A stretch of DNA of 64,000 bases from the NCBI GenBank assembly GCA_944470555.2, contig OX104134.1:109114701-109178700 (forward strand), given 5' to 3'. A program made the position numbers and the translations under genes. This stretch comes from Heterobilharzia americana (taxonomy: Eukaryota; Platyhelminthes; Trematoda; Strigeidida; Schistosomatidae). Below the pieces are notes generated by a model. That model saw only the letters and a list, made by a program, of their open reading frames with translations, was not told the DNA's origin and did no database searches. Shown piece by piece: positions 1 to 12,225 of this stretch; the stretch's first letter is position 1, and every line of letters begins with the position of its first letter.

Positions 1-869
1 CCATTCATTGAGTCATTCAACAGATTAATTGATGGTGTTGATATGTATCTTGACATAAAAATCAAGTGATATAAAATTGAGAATTATATTGAAAGTTAAT
101 GGACACGCCGGATATCAGTTTCATTACAGTAATCTAATCCAGTAATTTAATATGCTTGTGAAAAATGTATTAATGTGTAGTGTCATTTATTATGGGAAAT
201 CATACTAAATGCAGCCACTCAGCTTTTTTGTCAACAGAACGCGGAGAATATTTCTCTTGGTTGAATTATTTATTTGATAACACGGTGCCAAATATCATGA
301 AATCGTTATTTTTTCCATATATGTTCCTCTGTTGACATAACTCAGCTGATGCATATCTTACTCTGGCGAGTTCATAGCTAAATTCTGGAGTTATTATCCT
401 CGTCGACCATATAGGTATAGTTCACCTGATTGCTTCATCAGATTTTCTAAGGAAAAAATGTCATTTGTATGCTGTTAAAAATAAATTTTCTAATTCTCTA
501 TCGCTAACATATAACTTTTCTGGCTTTTGAAACATCCTTTCCTACGAAAGTTCTGTTCTTGAAATTTTTAATGTTTTGCTGACATTTAGAACAGAGAAGC
601 CACTCTAAAACTGTTATTGTGACGAAAAATATAAGCAATTCTTTAATTGCTTCTACTTTAAACTATCCTCAGTATAAATGGGGAGAATGTTTCACTTGAA
701 AAACACAATTTAACGAAAGGCATCATAAATACACACATATCCAATACTTTACTTCGTTCTTTCAAAATGCCAGTTAATTTTATTTACTTGTTGTTGTTAG
801 CACAAAATTCAAAGCGTGCGTTTCATTATATTTTTCAAATGTATGCACTTGCGTCAAAGTAAGTATAGT

Positions 870-1170
870 TTCTGTCACAGTAACTCAAACCCAGCACCCG
901 TAGTCTTGAAGGCTGAGGTATTATCCACTGAGCAATTGAACCTTGAAACCCACTTCGTTTGCGATGAGTTCTGTATGTAATTTATTGATGGTTGTTATTT
1001 TTTTTCAACATTCACACAAGACCGAGTATTTGGATCTGTTGGTATATGGTCTAGATGTCTTGTTCCAGTCACATTAGAATATCATCAATCACTTGATTGT
1101 AAATATATTAAACTAACGAGTCTTAAGTAGAACAAAACGTGTGTCCTGGATTTCATTGCAAGTAATCATT
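870..1170. repeat. Two Smα-like SINE fragments
   Basis: The minus strand of 870-960 carries a SINE head (GCTCAGTGGATAATACC and box-B-like CTGGGTTTGAG). The plus strand of 1108-1170 carries a 3' module fragment (CTAACGAGTCTTAAGTAGAA, ACGTGTGTCCTGGATTT). The bases between (960-1107) show no match to the family. Core residues G5 and G12 are changed. Confidence 0.5.
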
Positions 1171-2760
1171 AAAAATAGAGTTGAAACCTGAAGGAATATC
1201 GAGGCACCCATTCAAAAGACAAGTAATTTCATCAGGAATCGACCAGTTCATTTCAGTAAAGTAGTGGACAAGAAATTTATAGCACCAAGAATTTACGCTT
1301 GAATCGCAGAACGTTCCTCTGTATCATTAAGTTACTTGTCGCTGGCTTCTGAGAACACAATAAGTTTAAGATTGATCATTCTACGTTTTCTTCTTCTTAT
1401 GACCTGTCGAATCCAACGTCTTGTATCTGTCATGTTCTTGTTCAAAGGTTCGAAAACTTCTAATGGATGACGCAAAAGACAAACCCAATAGGTGTTGCAA
1501 TTCAGCCATACTCTTAATGAAGAAGTCAAAAGGCAAAATATGTTTCCCAAGGGTTTTAGTTAGCTGAGCAGCATCATTGAATAGAGGGCATGTGTAATGC
1601 TAATGGTAGCAGAGAAACTATAGTGCCTACGGAAAGTCACAGTGTTCACAGTATTGACCTCGTGATCCAGCTCCCCGCAATTTTCTATAAAAGCTGGTGG
1701 CAGAGAGAAAACAGCATTTACTGTTCAGGTGAAACAATGCCAAATTAAACGCATACTGATCAATCTTACAAGTGAGTAGTTTACACCTAGACTTTTGATC
1801 AAATTATTACCCAGTATTTAAAGAGTATAGACGTTTACTGAGGTAAATTCTTGATGTGTAGCCTATGAGATAATGATAACTTGGAATATCGGTCGCAAAC
1901 AGCAACATAAACCTCAACACTACACATATGACTGTTTACTATCACACTGGGTACACCAGTTTACATTTATGTATGAATATGCATATATTCAGAGAGTTAA
2001 TCGAACGATTTCACTGAAGGTGATAAGATCTGTCCCTCAGTAACTAAACAAGGTGTCACTCGAATAGTTCAAAAAATACAGAGTCAGTTAAATATCATTG
2101 TGTAAGAATGTGCTATTAATTCCTTTGAAAATTACTATTGAAACTAAGAAGACATGAATAAATGCACAAAATTCTTCTCAATAGCTTCTCTAAGTTCTAA
2201 AGTTCTGTATCCACATTTTTTAAATTTAGCGTTAACAACGGTGAGTTTCCCACAACAGTTTGTTAATGACACCATTCAGTCTCAATTCTTTTCAGAATAT
2301 TATTCTATGAAACGTAGTGTAAGAGCCAATAAAAACTGGATTTCAATCCAGTGTAGTTTACTTTACGAACGATTATATATTTCATGTTCGCTTCGTCAGT
2401 GAAATCTATTTGAGCAGAGACTATCATAAATAGAGTGGAGATAAAATGCAGTGCAATGTAAATGTTTAGATGGATCAACAAAGATGGTCTAATAAAATAT
2501 TAGGCAGTTGTGTATGAAAGTAAGATATGATGAACAAAGTTTGATAAATACTCGTTTCGTAAATGGTGCTTTTGTGAGGTAACAAAAAGCTAAGAGAATT
2601 TCATAGAGTCACTTCATAATATAGCAGTTGGGGAATCATGGGTATGCCCTACTAGAAGTCTCATATATGGGAGAGTCAACAGTTTGGTGCTCGAAGATTT
2701 TTTGCGGTTCTCGAAATGACGTTAGTTGGGGATAAATGCTATCTGGAAAAGATACATGCA
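1171..2760. other. Gene-free stretch
   Basis: Short frames only (82 codons at 2154-2402, 72 codons at 1332-1550, minus) with no motif. No repeat was recognised. Confidence 0.6.
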
Positions 2761-2994
2761 TCAAGTTGTTATTCATCGTAGACTGACATCAGTTGGAGGA
2801 ACAAAGGAGACCTGGGAGCACTGGACAGCTGTTTCGTCCTAGTATGGAACCTGGAGGTCACGGGTTCGACCCCTGGCGGGTTCGTGGGTGTACACTGCTA
2901 AGGATCCCCATACTTGGACGAAACAGCTGTCCAATGCTACCAGATTTCCTTTGTTCCTCCAACTGATGTCAGTCTACTATGAATAGCAACTTGA
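2761..2994 (+). repeat. Foldback SINE with 87-base inverted arms
   Basis: Arms 2761-2847 and 2908-2994 are reverse complements with about seven mismatches in 87 positions and no gap. The 60-base centre holds a box-B-like GGGTTCGACCCCTGG. The right half is the plus-strand 3' part of a tRNA-derived SINE (…GGACGAAACAGCTGTCCA…); the left arm is its tail, inverted and replacing the 5' head. Related copies lie at 8075-8250, 36300-36482, 37298-37490 and 50603-50852. Confidence 0.8.
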
Positions 2995-3199
2995 AATATC
3001 TCCAATTCTCCACAACTCCCTCAAAATTCAAGACACATATATAACAATTTTGCGATATCCAATGATGAAAGTAACTTGGAAGATATACAACATCTTTTCA
3101 ACAAATGTTGTCTGAAAATCCAGTTGTTGTTAGAGAATGAATTGAATTCCAAAATATAATTTTTAGATTGACAGTTGCCAGGACATAGGAAAGGACCAA

Positions 3200-3425
3200 T
3201 GAAGAGATGGATCCAATGAGAACTTACGTAGAGCAGGGGTCTCATTATCTTCTGTGGTTGGGTGCCACTTAACACTTCATTTCTTATGTCACTGATGCAG
3301 TAACATCTGTAGTCCTGACGTCATTGGTAAAGAGACAAATAACTTTCGAAATTCTGTTAGTGAAAACAATTACCCCGAAAGTTTCATTACGGGGATCTCA
3401 GACCAGCTGAAATAAATATGCATTT
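3200..3425 (+). pseudogene. Penelope-like element fragment (RT to endonuclease linker)
   Basis: Around 3310-3415 the plus strand reads NICSPDVIGKETNNFRNSVS and ENNYPESFI, the PLE linker signature (ICS-x-D ... NGYP-x-x-FI). A frame-shifted match to the preceding segment lies just upstream. No catalytic motif is present. Confidence 0.6.
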
Positions 3426-6094
3426 CTGGGTCTAAATTAACAACTTATCATGAATTCATAGGTTAAGAAAAGTCTCTATGATGGTAGCATTAAAAAAAAT
3501 GATAATTTCGTTGGTTATGAAAAGTCTCTTTTAAAGCAAAACTTTATCTCCACGCAACCAGTGATTCAATTATTCATACAGGATAATCAACGTTGTTGAC
3601 ATTCTCAACCTTTATCTATCGATTCACCCGCTAATGTAGAGCAATTTATGTTGTTTGTACTGATTATTTGCTCCCTAAAAGTATAGGTAACATCTTATTT
3701 TTAAAAAGAAAATACGAATAATTCATCACTTTAAATTACGAACATTCTAGACACCCGGTGGACCTACTGTCAAATCCTAGTTTCATCTGTAGAGTAAGTG
3801 GGGGTCTCACGAAAGGTGGTTCATATTTTAGGCATAAATCCCACATACAAAAACATTTCGTTTAGTCATTAGAACTAGAACGGACTTAAAATGTGAAGAC
3901 GTTTTACCTTAGAAAATATGTTTTCTTAAATGCCTTTGCTCCCATATTACATCTCGCCTTCCAATTTTTCATGGTTGAACTGCATTCACTTTTCCACGAG
4001 GTACAGTATGCAACCTGTTTACTTACTCCTGCTTGGTAGAGTAGTTCTTAACTGAATGCTTTTTGTTATATAACAAAATGTGGATATTCAAAATACTCAA
4101 TTTCAATCCAGTTAGCTAATTGAAAGAATTAATTACTCTCCATCGCACGTTTCGGGCACACTTTATGTCCACCGTACTATCAAGGTAAATTCCTAAATTT
4201 GAGATATGGTTTTTCTAGTGTTATTTCTCAATCTTCATTTAGGATAGGAGGAATGAAATATTCCAGACGTTAAGAGCAGGTGTTGAATCGTTCCTATTCC
4301 ATGTCTTTGCCGCTCATGCGGTAAACTAAGATTGGTAATTTATTTCAGCCTTCAAATAACTAAACTAATCTAAAGGAATGTATACTGTCCTACTTTACTA
4401 CAGCATTTTGTGCCACAGTGAACTTCAATAGAATATGCGTATTTGTTATCTTTAGAATGATATATTGTCAACTGTCTCATATCCCATTATCTGCAGTAAT
4501 ATATTTGAATTTTTAACCGCAAGTCACCAGTTTTTATTCGGAAAAAATAGCAGATGGTTAGTGTCGTTAAAATTTAGTAATTGCTGTAATAATTGATGAT
4601 TTCAAACAGGGGGAAAACACACATGCCTAATGTATGTGTTTTGTTCTTGCCTATAATAAATAATCAGTCACAACCAGATTTCACACTCATCCTGTCTGCA
4701 GAAAATGATTTATTAGTAGTAATTTATTGAAAGCTGTTACAGTCGTAAAATATTGTTTATTACGTAAATGCACCCTTGTCTTTCATGATAAGTATGTGCT
4801 CTTCATATCCATACGGAGACATCACAACAGAAACCGTGTTGTGTGGTTAATTGCTTTAATGATCAAGTTAACATCAATTAACCAATTAGCAGAATGCGTT
4901 ACACTTTAAGTTGAATTCCGAGAAACGCTATCTGAATACAATGAATAAGTAGTTCATCTGGCAACGCGTTAGAATTCATAGACTGGCAAAGTGTAATATG
5001 AGTGAACTGAAATCACTTTATTGCATCAAATTTTATTTCATATCTAATGCTTTGGGCTGCTGATCATACATAGATAAAAAAGCTTCTAACTGCTAAACCC
5101 ACACCTAGCATCAGGTGTCTATTGACTGAAGTAAGAAGAAATCTTCTACAATTACCGATACATTCTTTGTTAGGGATAAACATCATTTAGGATAAGAATC
5201 GCTTTTCAAGAAATGAGTTTATTCATTACCCCATTTTGCATACTACATTTTCAACGAATAATTTAGGGTATTTATGGTTGGCGAGAACCTGAAGAATAAT
5301 ACTTAGGTCCAGTAAAATTGTCTCTTTTGAATATTCTGAGGAATGCATTTAATCACAAAAAGATTGCAATGATATTGCTGTCAAGAAATTATTTTATTGT
5401 CGGAGAATTCACTCTCTTTGATCTATACCAGTCAGCGTACAAACACATGAAAAAAAATTCCAAACTAATTTTCGAACACAGATCAAAATATGTTCTGCAA
5501 AGAAGAAGAGTCACGTAATGTTCACAGGGGTTAGCAGTAGAAAAGTAAACGGAAGATTAGATACCCCAATGTACTTATATCATGAGAGGATTATCTAGAG
5601 TCATCAATCACTTACGATGGTTGTAGTGAGGAAATGTGTTGCGTTCACTTTATTTGAACACACAATGATTGTATAAATTTACATATTGTTAATGCCTCAG
5701 ATGTGCTTAGATTTCTTATCCCTAGCGCTACTGTATAGATTGATATAAGTTCACACAACATTTAGAAAAATTTAAAAAGCCTTGCATAGGTAGAGCATAC
5801 GATCGTAAGCAACTCCGCATTAAAGCATTTGAACAGTCAATGAGGCAAATGAAGCATGTAAAATACTTTAGATACAGATACACACCAAAACGTACCAATT
5901 CACTGGGGGCTCGCTACGTGATCTCAAGACTAGAAGTTTTTTTACTTCAAGGAAACAAGAAAAGATTCACTGGTATTCTAGTTTAAAATGTTCTAGTTCT
6001 TGCTTCTCAGTGAATGACTGGTGGGAAATTCCCAAAACGGGTTACAATAGGAAGGATTGAAACAAGGGCATTTGTTCAGTTTTTGTGACTATAT
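3426..6094. other. Gene-free stretch between PLE fragments
   Basis: Unrecognised AT-rich sequence with frames of 66 codons or fewer. Some of it may be eroded PLE sequence continuing from 3425, but no motif could be read. Confidence 0.55.
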
Positions 6095-6320
6095 TCCAAA
6101 GAGTTTGTGACAAGAATGAAGCAAAATTCTAACCAGTGTGATTTGCAGGCACCTTACATACATAGGAAATCAGGCTGTTAGTTCTGGTGCTCTTGAAATA
6201 ATAAGCGTACAGAAAGTCCCTGGATTATATCTGTTTGCAAAAGCGATTGCTATAAGACGCTTTCAATTTAATTTCTTCATGCAGGAGGAAAGTGGGATGA
6301 ATCTTTCACTTCCTTGGTGA
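6095..6320 (+). pseudogene. Penelope-like element C-terminal fragment
   Basis: The plus-strand frame reads RHLTYIGNQAVSSGALEIIS, then VQKVPGLYLFAKAIAIRRFQ and ends in NLSLPW before a stop. This is the PLE C-terminus downstream of GIY-YIG (R-H-L-x-x-T-G-H ... A-E-A-I-A-I-R ... L-P-W-stop). The GIY-YIG core itself is not recognisable upstream. Confidence 0.7.
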
Positions 6321-8074
6321 CTATAATTTAATCTTGTTTCACTTTAATTACACAATTCTTTATTCTACTCACCTTTTATTTAGTATTAATTGTTCGTTTC
6401 TCACATCTCTTACCACTTTATACAATTAATTTTCATTACGCTATATATGGAGTATCTGTGATTTTGCTGCACAAGATTATTAGACTCCTAATTTTCAAAT
6501 TATCTGGACAATATGCAGCTGAAGAGTATTTGTGAAATAAGATGGTTTCGTCAGATTCTGCAAATTTAGTCCTTCTCGCTTGGTCCGAATACATTAAAAA
6601 GTTTAAAAGCAAACTTGAAATGAAGAATACTTTTTTTCATCAACCTGTCACCAGGTTCTACACTTAACTAAATTTGTCAACATGATAAAATCCAAAGTTG
6701 CGGTGAATGGATTTGACAAATGGATACAAAGTTATAATTAGACTGATTTAAGGTTGTGGATGATAGTGTGAATTAGATAAATTCGTTTATCAACTTAAGT
6801 AATAGCTTGAAACTAGGTTTCCAGTGTCCAATAATTGGTGTATATGAGGACGAAAAATTTACCGAAAACTTTTAATAGTACTCATAATTCTTATTTGCAT
6901 ACTCTGTTTTCAATATGAAACTGAAAATCTCACATAATTATTGACATTTCACTGGAAATAACTTGGAGGTACCTCCACCTTATTAGTTGGTATATTTATT
7001 TCAAATCATGAATAATCGGCTAGAACGTTTTACACTAACTGTGGAACCGTTGATGTAAAGTGTTTAGTAATTGTAAGCTATAATGAAAACGTGTGAGTCA
7101 TATCACAATCATTTTTGCTTTCCTCATTGTTAAATAATGGTATGTATGTCGTAATTATTTTCCTGAAATAACAACTACTTTTCAAAGTTCCAAAATACGT
7201 CATAAATTACAACTGGCACCAAGTTTTGCTATAAGGATCTTCTAAGTACATCAGGTATGACTGAAATGAATGTAATGAAATCATTTAGTTGGAATAATAC
7301 TATACATATACTTTTTTCACAGATATGTTATAGAAACCTTCGATTAAATCAAATATAAAACTGATTGCATCTCTAAAGTCATATAAAAAGGTTTATTTCA
7401 GTAGCATGTTGATTCCACTACACCATATTTAAATAATTAAATTATATTTTAGCTACCGCTGGTGACTTTTATGTGGGGATCGAAGACAAGATTTGTAAAG
7501 TAGAACAATCTCAATTGTCTACCACTTTGTTAATATCATTTGTGCAAAAAGAAGGCTTTTTTTCTTGAGCCTTCGGTATCAAACTCGCTGATAAGTACTT
7601 TTATTATAAAGCACGAACAAATCAGTATAACACTGCAGGTGGCATGATGCTTTCCTTTTACCACACATGAACTTTTTGACATGTGTAATCCGGATAAATG
7701 TATCTAGGTCTTACCTTAGTAGTCGTTTATCTGACTTAACGGAAGTGTTATTTGATGTCAGCAAAAGCTTATTTATTTTGCTGATTTCTATCTAGTCCTG
7801 TCGTAAAGCTGACTATATCAGTTCATCACCAATGAACTTCAAAGAGGCTTCCACATCACTAAAACAACTGCTGTTATTTTGTCATCACATTTCAGCCCAT
7901 CCATTTATAAAGGTTGTTTGATAGAATAAACAAGCAAAATAAACACAGAGAATTTTGCTGTATCAGAAATGTCTACGATACATGCTTAAGATAAAACCTT
8001 GAAGTGAAATAGTTAAGCAGTATTTCCTCATTATTAGACTTTCACACAGAAACTATCTGTCTCTATTGGTATAT
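6321..8074. other. Gene-free stretch
   Basis: No open frame, structured repeat or tRNA-like sequence was recognised. Confidence 0.6.
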
Positions 8075-8250
8075 GAGATGCTGTACGAGTGCCGCCTGAG
8101 AGCACTAGACAGCTGTCTTGACCTAGCATGAGACTTCTGAGTAGTGCTCACACGTTAACCTGCCAGGTATCAAACCCATAGCCTTCTGGTTCCTTAGTCA
8201 GCACGTTACCATTGGGCCAGTAGTTAGAATTGAATGGTCCATATTTCCTA
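8075..8250 (-). repeat. tRNA-derived SINE (second family), minus orientation
   Basis: On the minus strand it reads TGGACCATTCAATTC, a head with CTGGCCCAATGGTAACGTGC, box-B-like GGGTTTGATACCTGG and the 3' part ACAGCTGTCTAGTGCTCTCA. Order and spacing match the other members of this family in the window. Confidence 0.65.
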
Positions 8251-8399
8251 TTTCTGTCAGTTCACAATATAGAGTCACCTCTTTTCAACGTCATCATATA
8301 GTAACTGTACTCATTTTGAACTTAGTTGACCCTGCCAATCACAACCTCTCATTGGAACTTCAGAAATCATCTCTCGAAGCTCATCACCAATCAGAACTA

Positions 8400-8475
8400 G
8401 ATTATTATTTATTATTATTATCATTACTATTTACTGACATATTCGTGATTCTCCGTTGTAATACTGGACCGCATT
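8400..8475 (+). repeat. Short duplicated segment beside the Smα pair (copy 1)
   Basis: TATTATTATC...TTTACTGACATATTCGTGATTCTCCG and the following bases recur in diverged form at about 8728-8797 (TATTAATATTTATTGACATA...). The two copies are in the same orientation and the minus-strand SINE lies between them. Confidence 0.5.
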
Positions 8476-8542
8476 GTTCGACCTCTGCTAGCATATGGGT
8501 TTCTGTGCGGATGCCTATATATTGCCTGAATGTTGATTATAG

Positions 8543-8720
8543 TAATTTGTTTGGTTTTGGTTAGCAGAAGAATCCAGGAAGCGCTTTTCGTCCTATTTGC
8601 GACTTTTCAGCTGGATGTACCTGCACCCCAGTGAGTGATGTTCCTTCTGAGACTCTGACCTCATACCCATCGCTTCAAAGGCCAAGGCGTTTCTACTATA
8701 CCACGGAGACACGATGGTCA
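8543..8720 (-). repeat. Smα-like SINE, minus orientation
   Basis: Read on the minus strand, a tRNA-like head (CCGTGGTATAGTAGAAACGC, then GGTCAGAGTCTC) is followed by GGTACATCCAGCTGAAAAG, GGACGAAAAGCG and CCTGGATTCTTCTGCTAACC. The hammerhead core is damaged: CTGAAAA replaces CTGANGA and the cleavage triplet is TTC. It is paired head-to-head with the plus-strand copy at 8798-8980. Confidence 0.75.
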
Positions 8721-8797
8721 CGGTATCAGTTATTAATATTTATTGACATACCTGTAACTCTCTGCTGTTAAATTGGATGGGACTGTTCAGTCTCTAC

Positions 8798-8980
8798 CGT
8801 GCCTCCATGGCACAGTGGATAACGCCTTGGCCTTTGAAGTGATGGGTATGGGATTTGAGTCTCAAGGGGAACAACATCACTCACTGGGGTGCGGGTACGT
8901 CCGGTCGATGAGTCACAAGTAGGACAAAACGCGTGTCCTGGATTCTTCTGCTAACCACAACCAAACAAATAATCATTATT
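8798..8980 (+). repeat. Smα-like SINE, plus orientation
   Basis: The tRNA-like head is clear (CATGGCACAGTGGATAACGC; box-B-like GGGATTTGAGTCTC). The hammerhead module follows at about 8893-8947, but the core reads TCGATGA instead of CTGATGA and AAAA instead of GAAA, so it should be inactive. The 3' end AACCACAACCAAACAAATAA matches, in reverse, the tail of the neighbouring minus copy. Confidence 0.75.
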
Positions 8981-9525
8981 ACCGTATTTAACTGACCTTG
9001 GAGTTAAACTGTGCGCCAGTATCTAGTCTTCAAGAATTACGGAAACAAGTATGTCAGTTGAGAACCTGAAATAAAGTGAAAACTCAATGAAAGACTTCGA
9101 ACTGACAGAAAATTTTCAATTGCGAGAGATACAGGTGAAGGCTCAGATGTGTCACCTGTTGATTTTCTCATAGTTATAATAGACAAACCAGTTTTTATTT
9201 AAATAGTAGTTAAAATTCCAGGGTCTGTCAAGATTTGTCAATAATTAGGAGCTCTGATGCTATGAAACTGACTAACCGTGTGTTATTTATAGCTGAATGA
9301 CGTTCACGGAACAAACATTCTTATTTTTCATGTCCTTGGAGGAAGTTATGCTGAAAGTTTAGTAATTTTATACGTTCATTATCCCCATTGTGACATCAAA
9401 AACAAGATATTCAGCAAATAGGACTCTTTTCAACGAATTTATTCTCAAGCTGTACATTCGTATACATATGATATGCAAAGACCATAATCCGTGAGGAAGA
9501 TTTAACTTAAACAATGGGAGGTTGA

Positions 9526-9561
<36 letters not shown>
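9526..9561 (+). repeat. (AAT)12 microsatellite
   Basis: Twelve AAT units without interruption mark the 3' terminus of the minus-strand PLE remnant. Confidence 0.95.
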
Positions 9562-9562
<1 letters not shown>

Positions 9563-10870
9563 GTGGTTACAATTATAATATTCTTAATTGATGACATAAT
9601 GGTCGAATGATAACAAAAATGGTCACGTTAGATTTTCAAGTCGTTTATAAGGCGCATACAGATTAAAAAGAATGAGAACGTTAATAAACAATCAAAGGAT
9701 TAGGTAATATGAGTGAGACAAGTTAATTTGATTAAATTGGAAATGTTTTGTTAAAAGTTACGATTATTAGGAAGATCAAATGAAATAACATAGGAAATAA
9801 TTAAATATAAAAATAAAGTGATAATGACGATATAAGAGTACAAAGATTAATCTGACAAAAAAGAGGGTGAGTGAAAAACGAAAAAAAGGAACGAAGCACA
9901 CCAAGAATAAAATAAATTAAGACCAAGGTAGACACAAAGACTATACATGCTTCTTTTGCATACAAAGTTCAAGCTTCAGTTCATGGATAGGCAAGGCCTC
10001 TGCTGTTTTTAAAAGATGAACACGGAGCAAACGTGAGGTGTTTGGGCGAATTTGATAGACAACCTTAAAATCATTGTTTTTGTCGGTTGAACGGTTGGAA
10101 TCGATTAAATGCTGAAGGTAGATCTTTTGATGTATTTCCTTTCACTCATATAAGATGAGGCCGAAATATGTTCTCGTATACGTGTTGACAGCAACCTCTG
10201 GCTACGGCCGATGTACCTTACTCCACAGGAGCAGGTGAACTGGTAGATCCACTTGGATTTGGTCTGTCAAGGGATATTGTCTTTTATACAAACGGAGAAC
10301 AATTTACTACTGGTAAAGATGAAGTGAAGTTTGGCTGAGAAAAACGTCCTCATTGGTCTGGAAAGACAACTTTTCAGGGTGTCTGATGCTGCATCACTTT
10401 TGAAGTCCAAACTTGTGAACAAAGTCTTTTTAAAAACTGAGCTGGCGACTGGTTTCACATGTGTTTCCCGCGTATTCTTATCGATAAATTGGCGAGGATA
10501 ACCGTTTTCTGCGAGCATCCCTCTTAGAAAGTCAAGTTCAACTTGGAGACAGTCCGTGCTACAAATATTAACTATTCGACAACAGAGTGAGTGAATGAAA
10601 TTTGTCTTCCTCATGATCGGCACCCAGCTACAGGAATTAGTAAGCTCTCCATTCTATGTGGGTTTCCTGTAGATGGGTCTTTTCAGCTTTCCTTTATTAC
10701 GTCTCGTAATCAGTACGTTAAGGAAAGGAATAGCTGATTCCAATCCCATCTCAATAGTGAATTCCAACGCTGAGTGACAATTGTTAAACAGAACAGAACT
10801 TTCCAGTTTTGACATAAAAACAGTCTGCCATTTAGGGTCCCAGGGGATCCCATCCCAACCCCATCATTTT
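9526..10870 (-). pseudogene. Penelope-like element remnant with (ATT)n tail
   Basis: PLEs encode one protein with a reverse transcriptase (RT) and a C-terminal GIY-YIG endonuclease. On the minus strand the RT-thumb side reads SVLFNNCHSALEFTIEMG, then ESAIPFLNVLITRR and YRKPT followed by a stop, then a long frame (10623-10267) with ICSTDCLQVELDFLRGMLAE and NGYPRQFIDK. After a frame change the endonuclease follows: IYQFTCSCGVRYIGRS with RIRE (about 10255-10170), keeping the GIY-YIG motif as YIG. The element ends in a 36-bp (AAT)n/(ATT)n tract at 9526-9561. The upstream RT palm is missing. At least one stop and one frameshift show it is dead. Confidence 0.85.
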
Positions 10871-11082
10871 ACCGGTATATCCCACCATTGAAACCAAACT
10901 GCACACTAAAAATACATCTCATCAATAGGTCTCTCAAGTAGTTTGTTTGAATTCCTACTTCTATACTGTGTGAATTGATGAAACCATATGTGTTACAAAC
11001 AGTTTCAGTGAGTGGTACAATGGTGAACGATTAGATAGCATCTAAGGAAAACATATTATTCGACGTTTAAGTCATAAACCAG

Positions 11083-11130
11083 CATCATTAGAATTGTAAC
11101 CACCATTATTATTATTTCGACCCACCATTA
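11083..11130 (+). repeat. Isolated PLE 3' end, inverted relative to the 9526-10870 copy
   Basis: AGAATTGTAACCACCATTAT followed by TATTATTTCGACCC matches the reverse complement of the tail of the preceding PLE (AATTGTAACCACCATTATTA). No coding sequence of the same orientation is attached upstream. Confidence 0.5.
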
Positions 11131-11714
11131 TATAAGGAATTTCTATGCTATTTTTACACCTGGATGCAACATTAAACTACATTAACTAACAGGCGTTTTG
11201 ACTTCTGGGAACTGACAAAATATCATTCAAATGAATTCAGTAATCCAACTGCATTTTCAAAAGTCATCATTGTAACATAATAAAGATAATGCTATCTTAG
11301 TTCTTCATATAAATTATTATCACCACCATGTTTACCAGGACTAAATAGAGTTGGATAAGAAAGGTAAATCTGTTTTGCACAAACTATGAAAGATTGTTCA
11401 ACTAGTTCATTGTTGATTTATCTCAAAGGAAAGGTTTAATCACTTTTAGGACATGTATAAACAGTGGCTAATCTGAAACACTGTAGCCAAGGTATGAATT
11501 TTTTCCACAAAAACAATTTTTTCGAAGGAAATAATGACACTCATACCAAGCTTATGAATTCAATTAAGTAAAGACAAACATCGCAAATAGCTTTTTTTTA
11601 ATCATAAAATATATTGGTGTTTTTTACTTTGGTAGTTGAAAAACATTTTTGTGCCACTGGAACGGTTTTCCAGTAGACTGACTGCTTTTGCTTTTGACAG
11701 GAATGCTTCAATGT

Positions 11715-12225
11715 CCCGGCAGGTTGTTTGGCCTTTGAGTTACTAATAAAATAAAAAATCTTTCACCGGACATATTATACATATAATTCATTCCTTTCAG
11801 TTTGTTTTAATCTTTCAAATGTGTCCTCTAGGCATATCACAAACTCTTGTGGATTTTTAAAATGTTTTGCATTGATCGTTTTTCTACTTAATAACACAAA
11901 GAATGAAAAATGTCATGCTATACAGAAATGGACTTTTGAAGGCATAAAAGTGCATCATGTTTTTATACCTCGGATAGCTATCTCTAATAGCACATTCTTC
12001 TACTGGCTAAATAAATCACCACCACTAGAAACCGGATGCTAATCCAACAACAGCTGGCTGTTTCATATAATTGCTATGAACGCTGTTATTGTAGACACGA
12101 TTCAGAAGCTTGAATCATTTTGTTTGAAAGTAATATTTTTGGAGTGAATTTGTTAAGATACCACATACTGAGAATTCCATACTGTGTTATTGTTTGGACT
12201 AAAGTCATTATTATTATTATATTAT
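11715..12225 (+). repeat. Unclassified repeat, copy 1, ending in (ATT)n
   Basis: Shared blocks with the copy at 23475-23955, in the same order: ATGGACTTTT with GGCATAAAA, GAGTGAATTTGTT, TACTGTTTGGAATAAAG-like sequence, and a terminal ATTATTATTATTA. The layout suggests the 3' untranslated end of a retroelement. The 73-codon frame across it is not conserved in the second copy. Confidence 0.6.

Noticed and set aside
10267..10623. 118-codon minus-strand frame as a standalone gene
   Set aside because: Its motifs (ICSTD, NGYPRQFIDK) are the PLE linker region and the frame is bounded by a stop and a frameshift within a longer PLE remnant.
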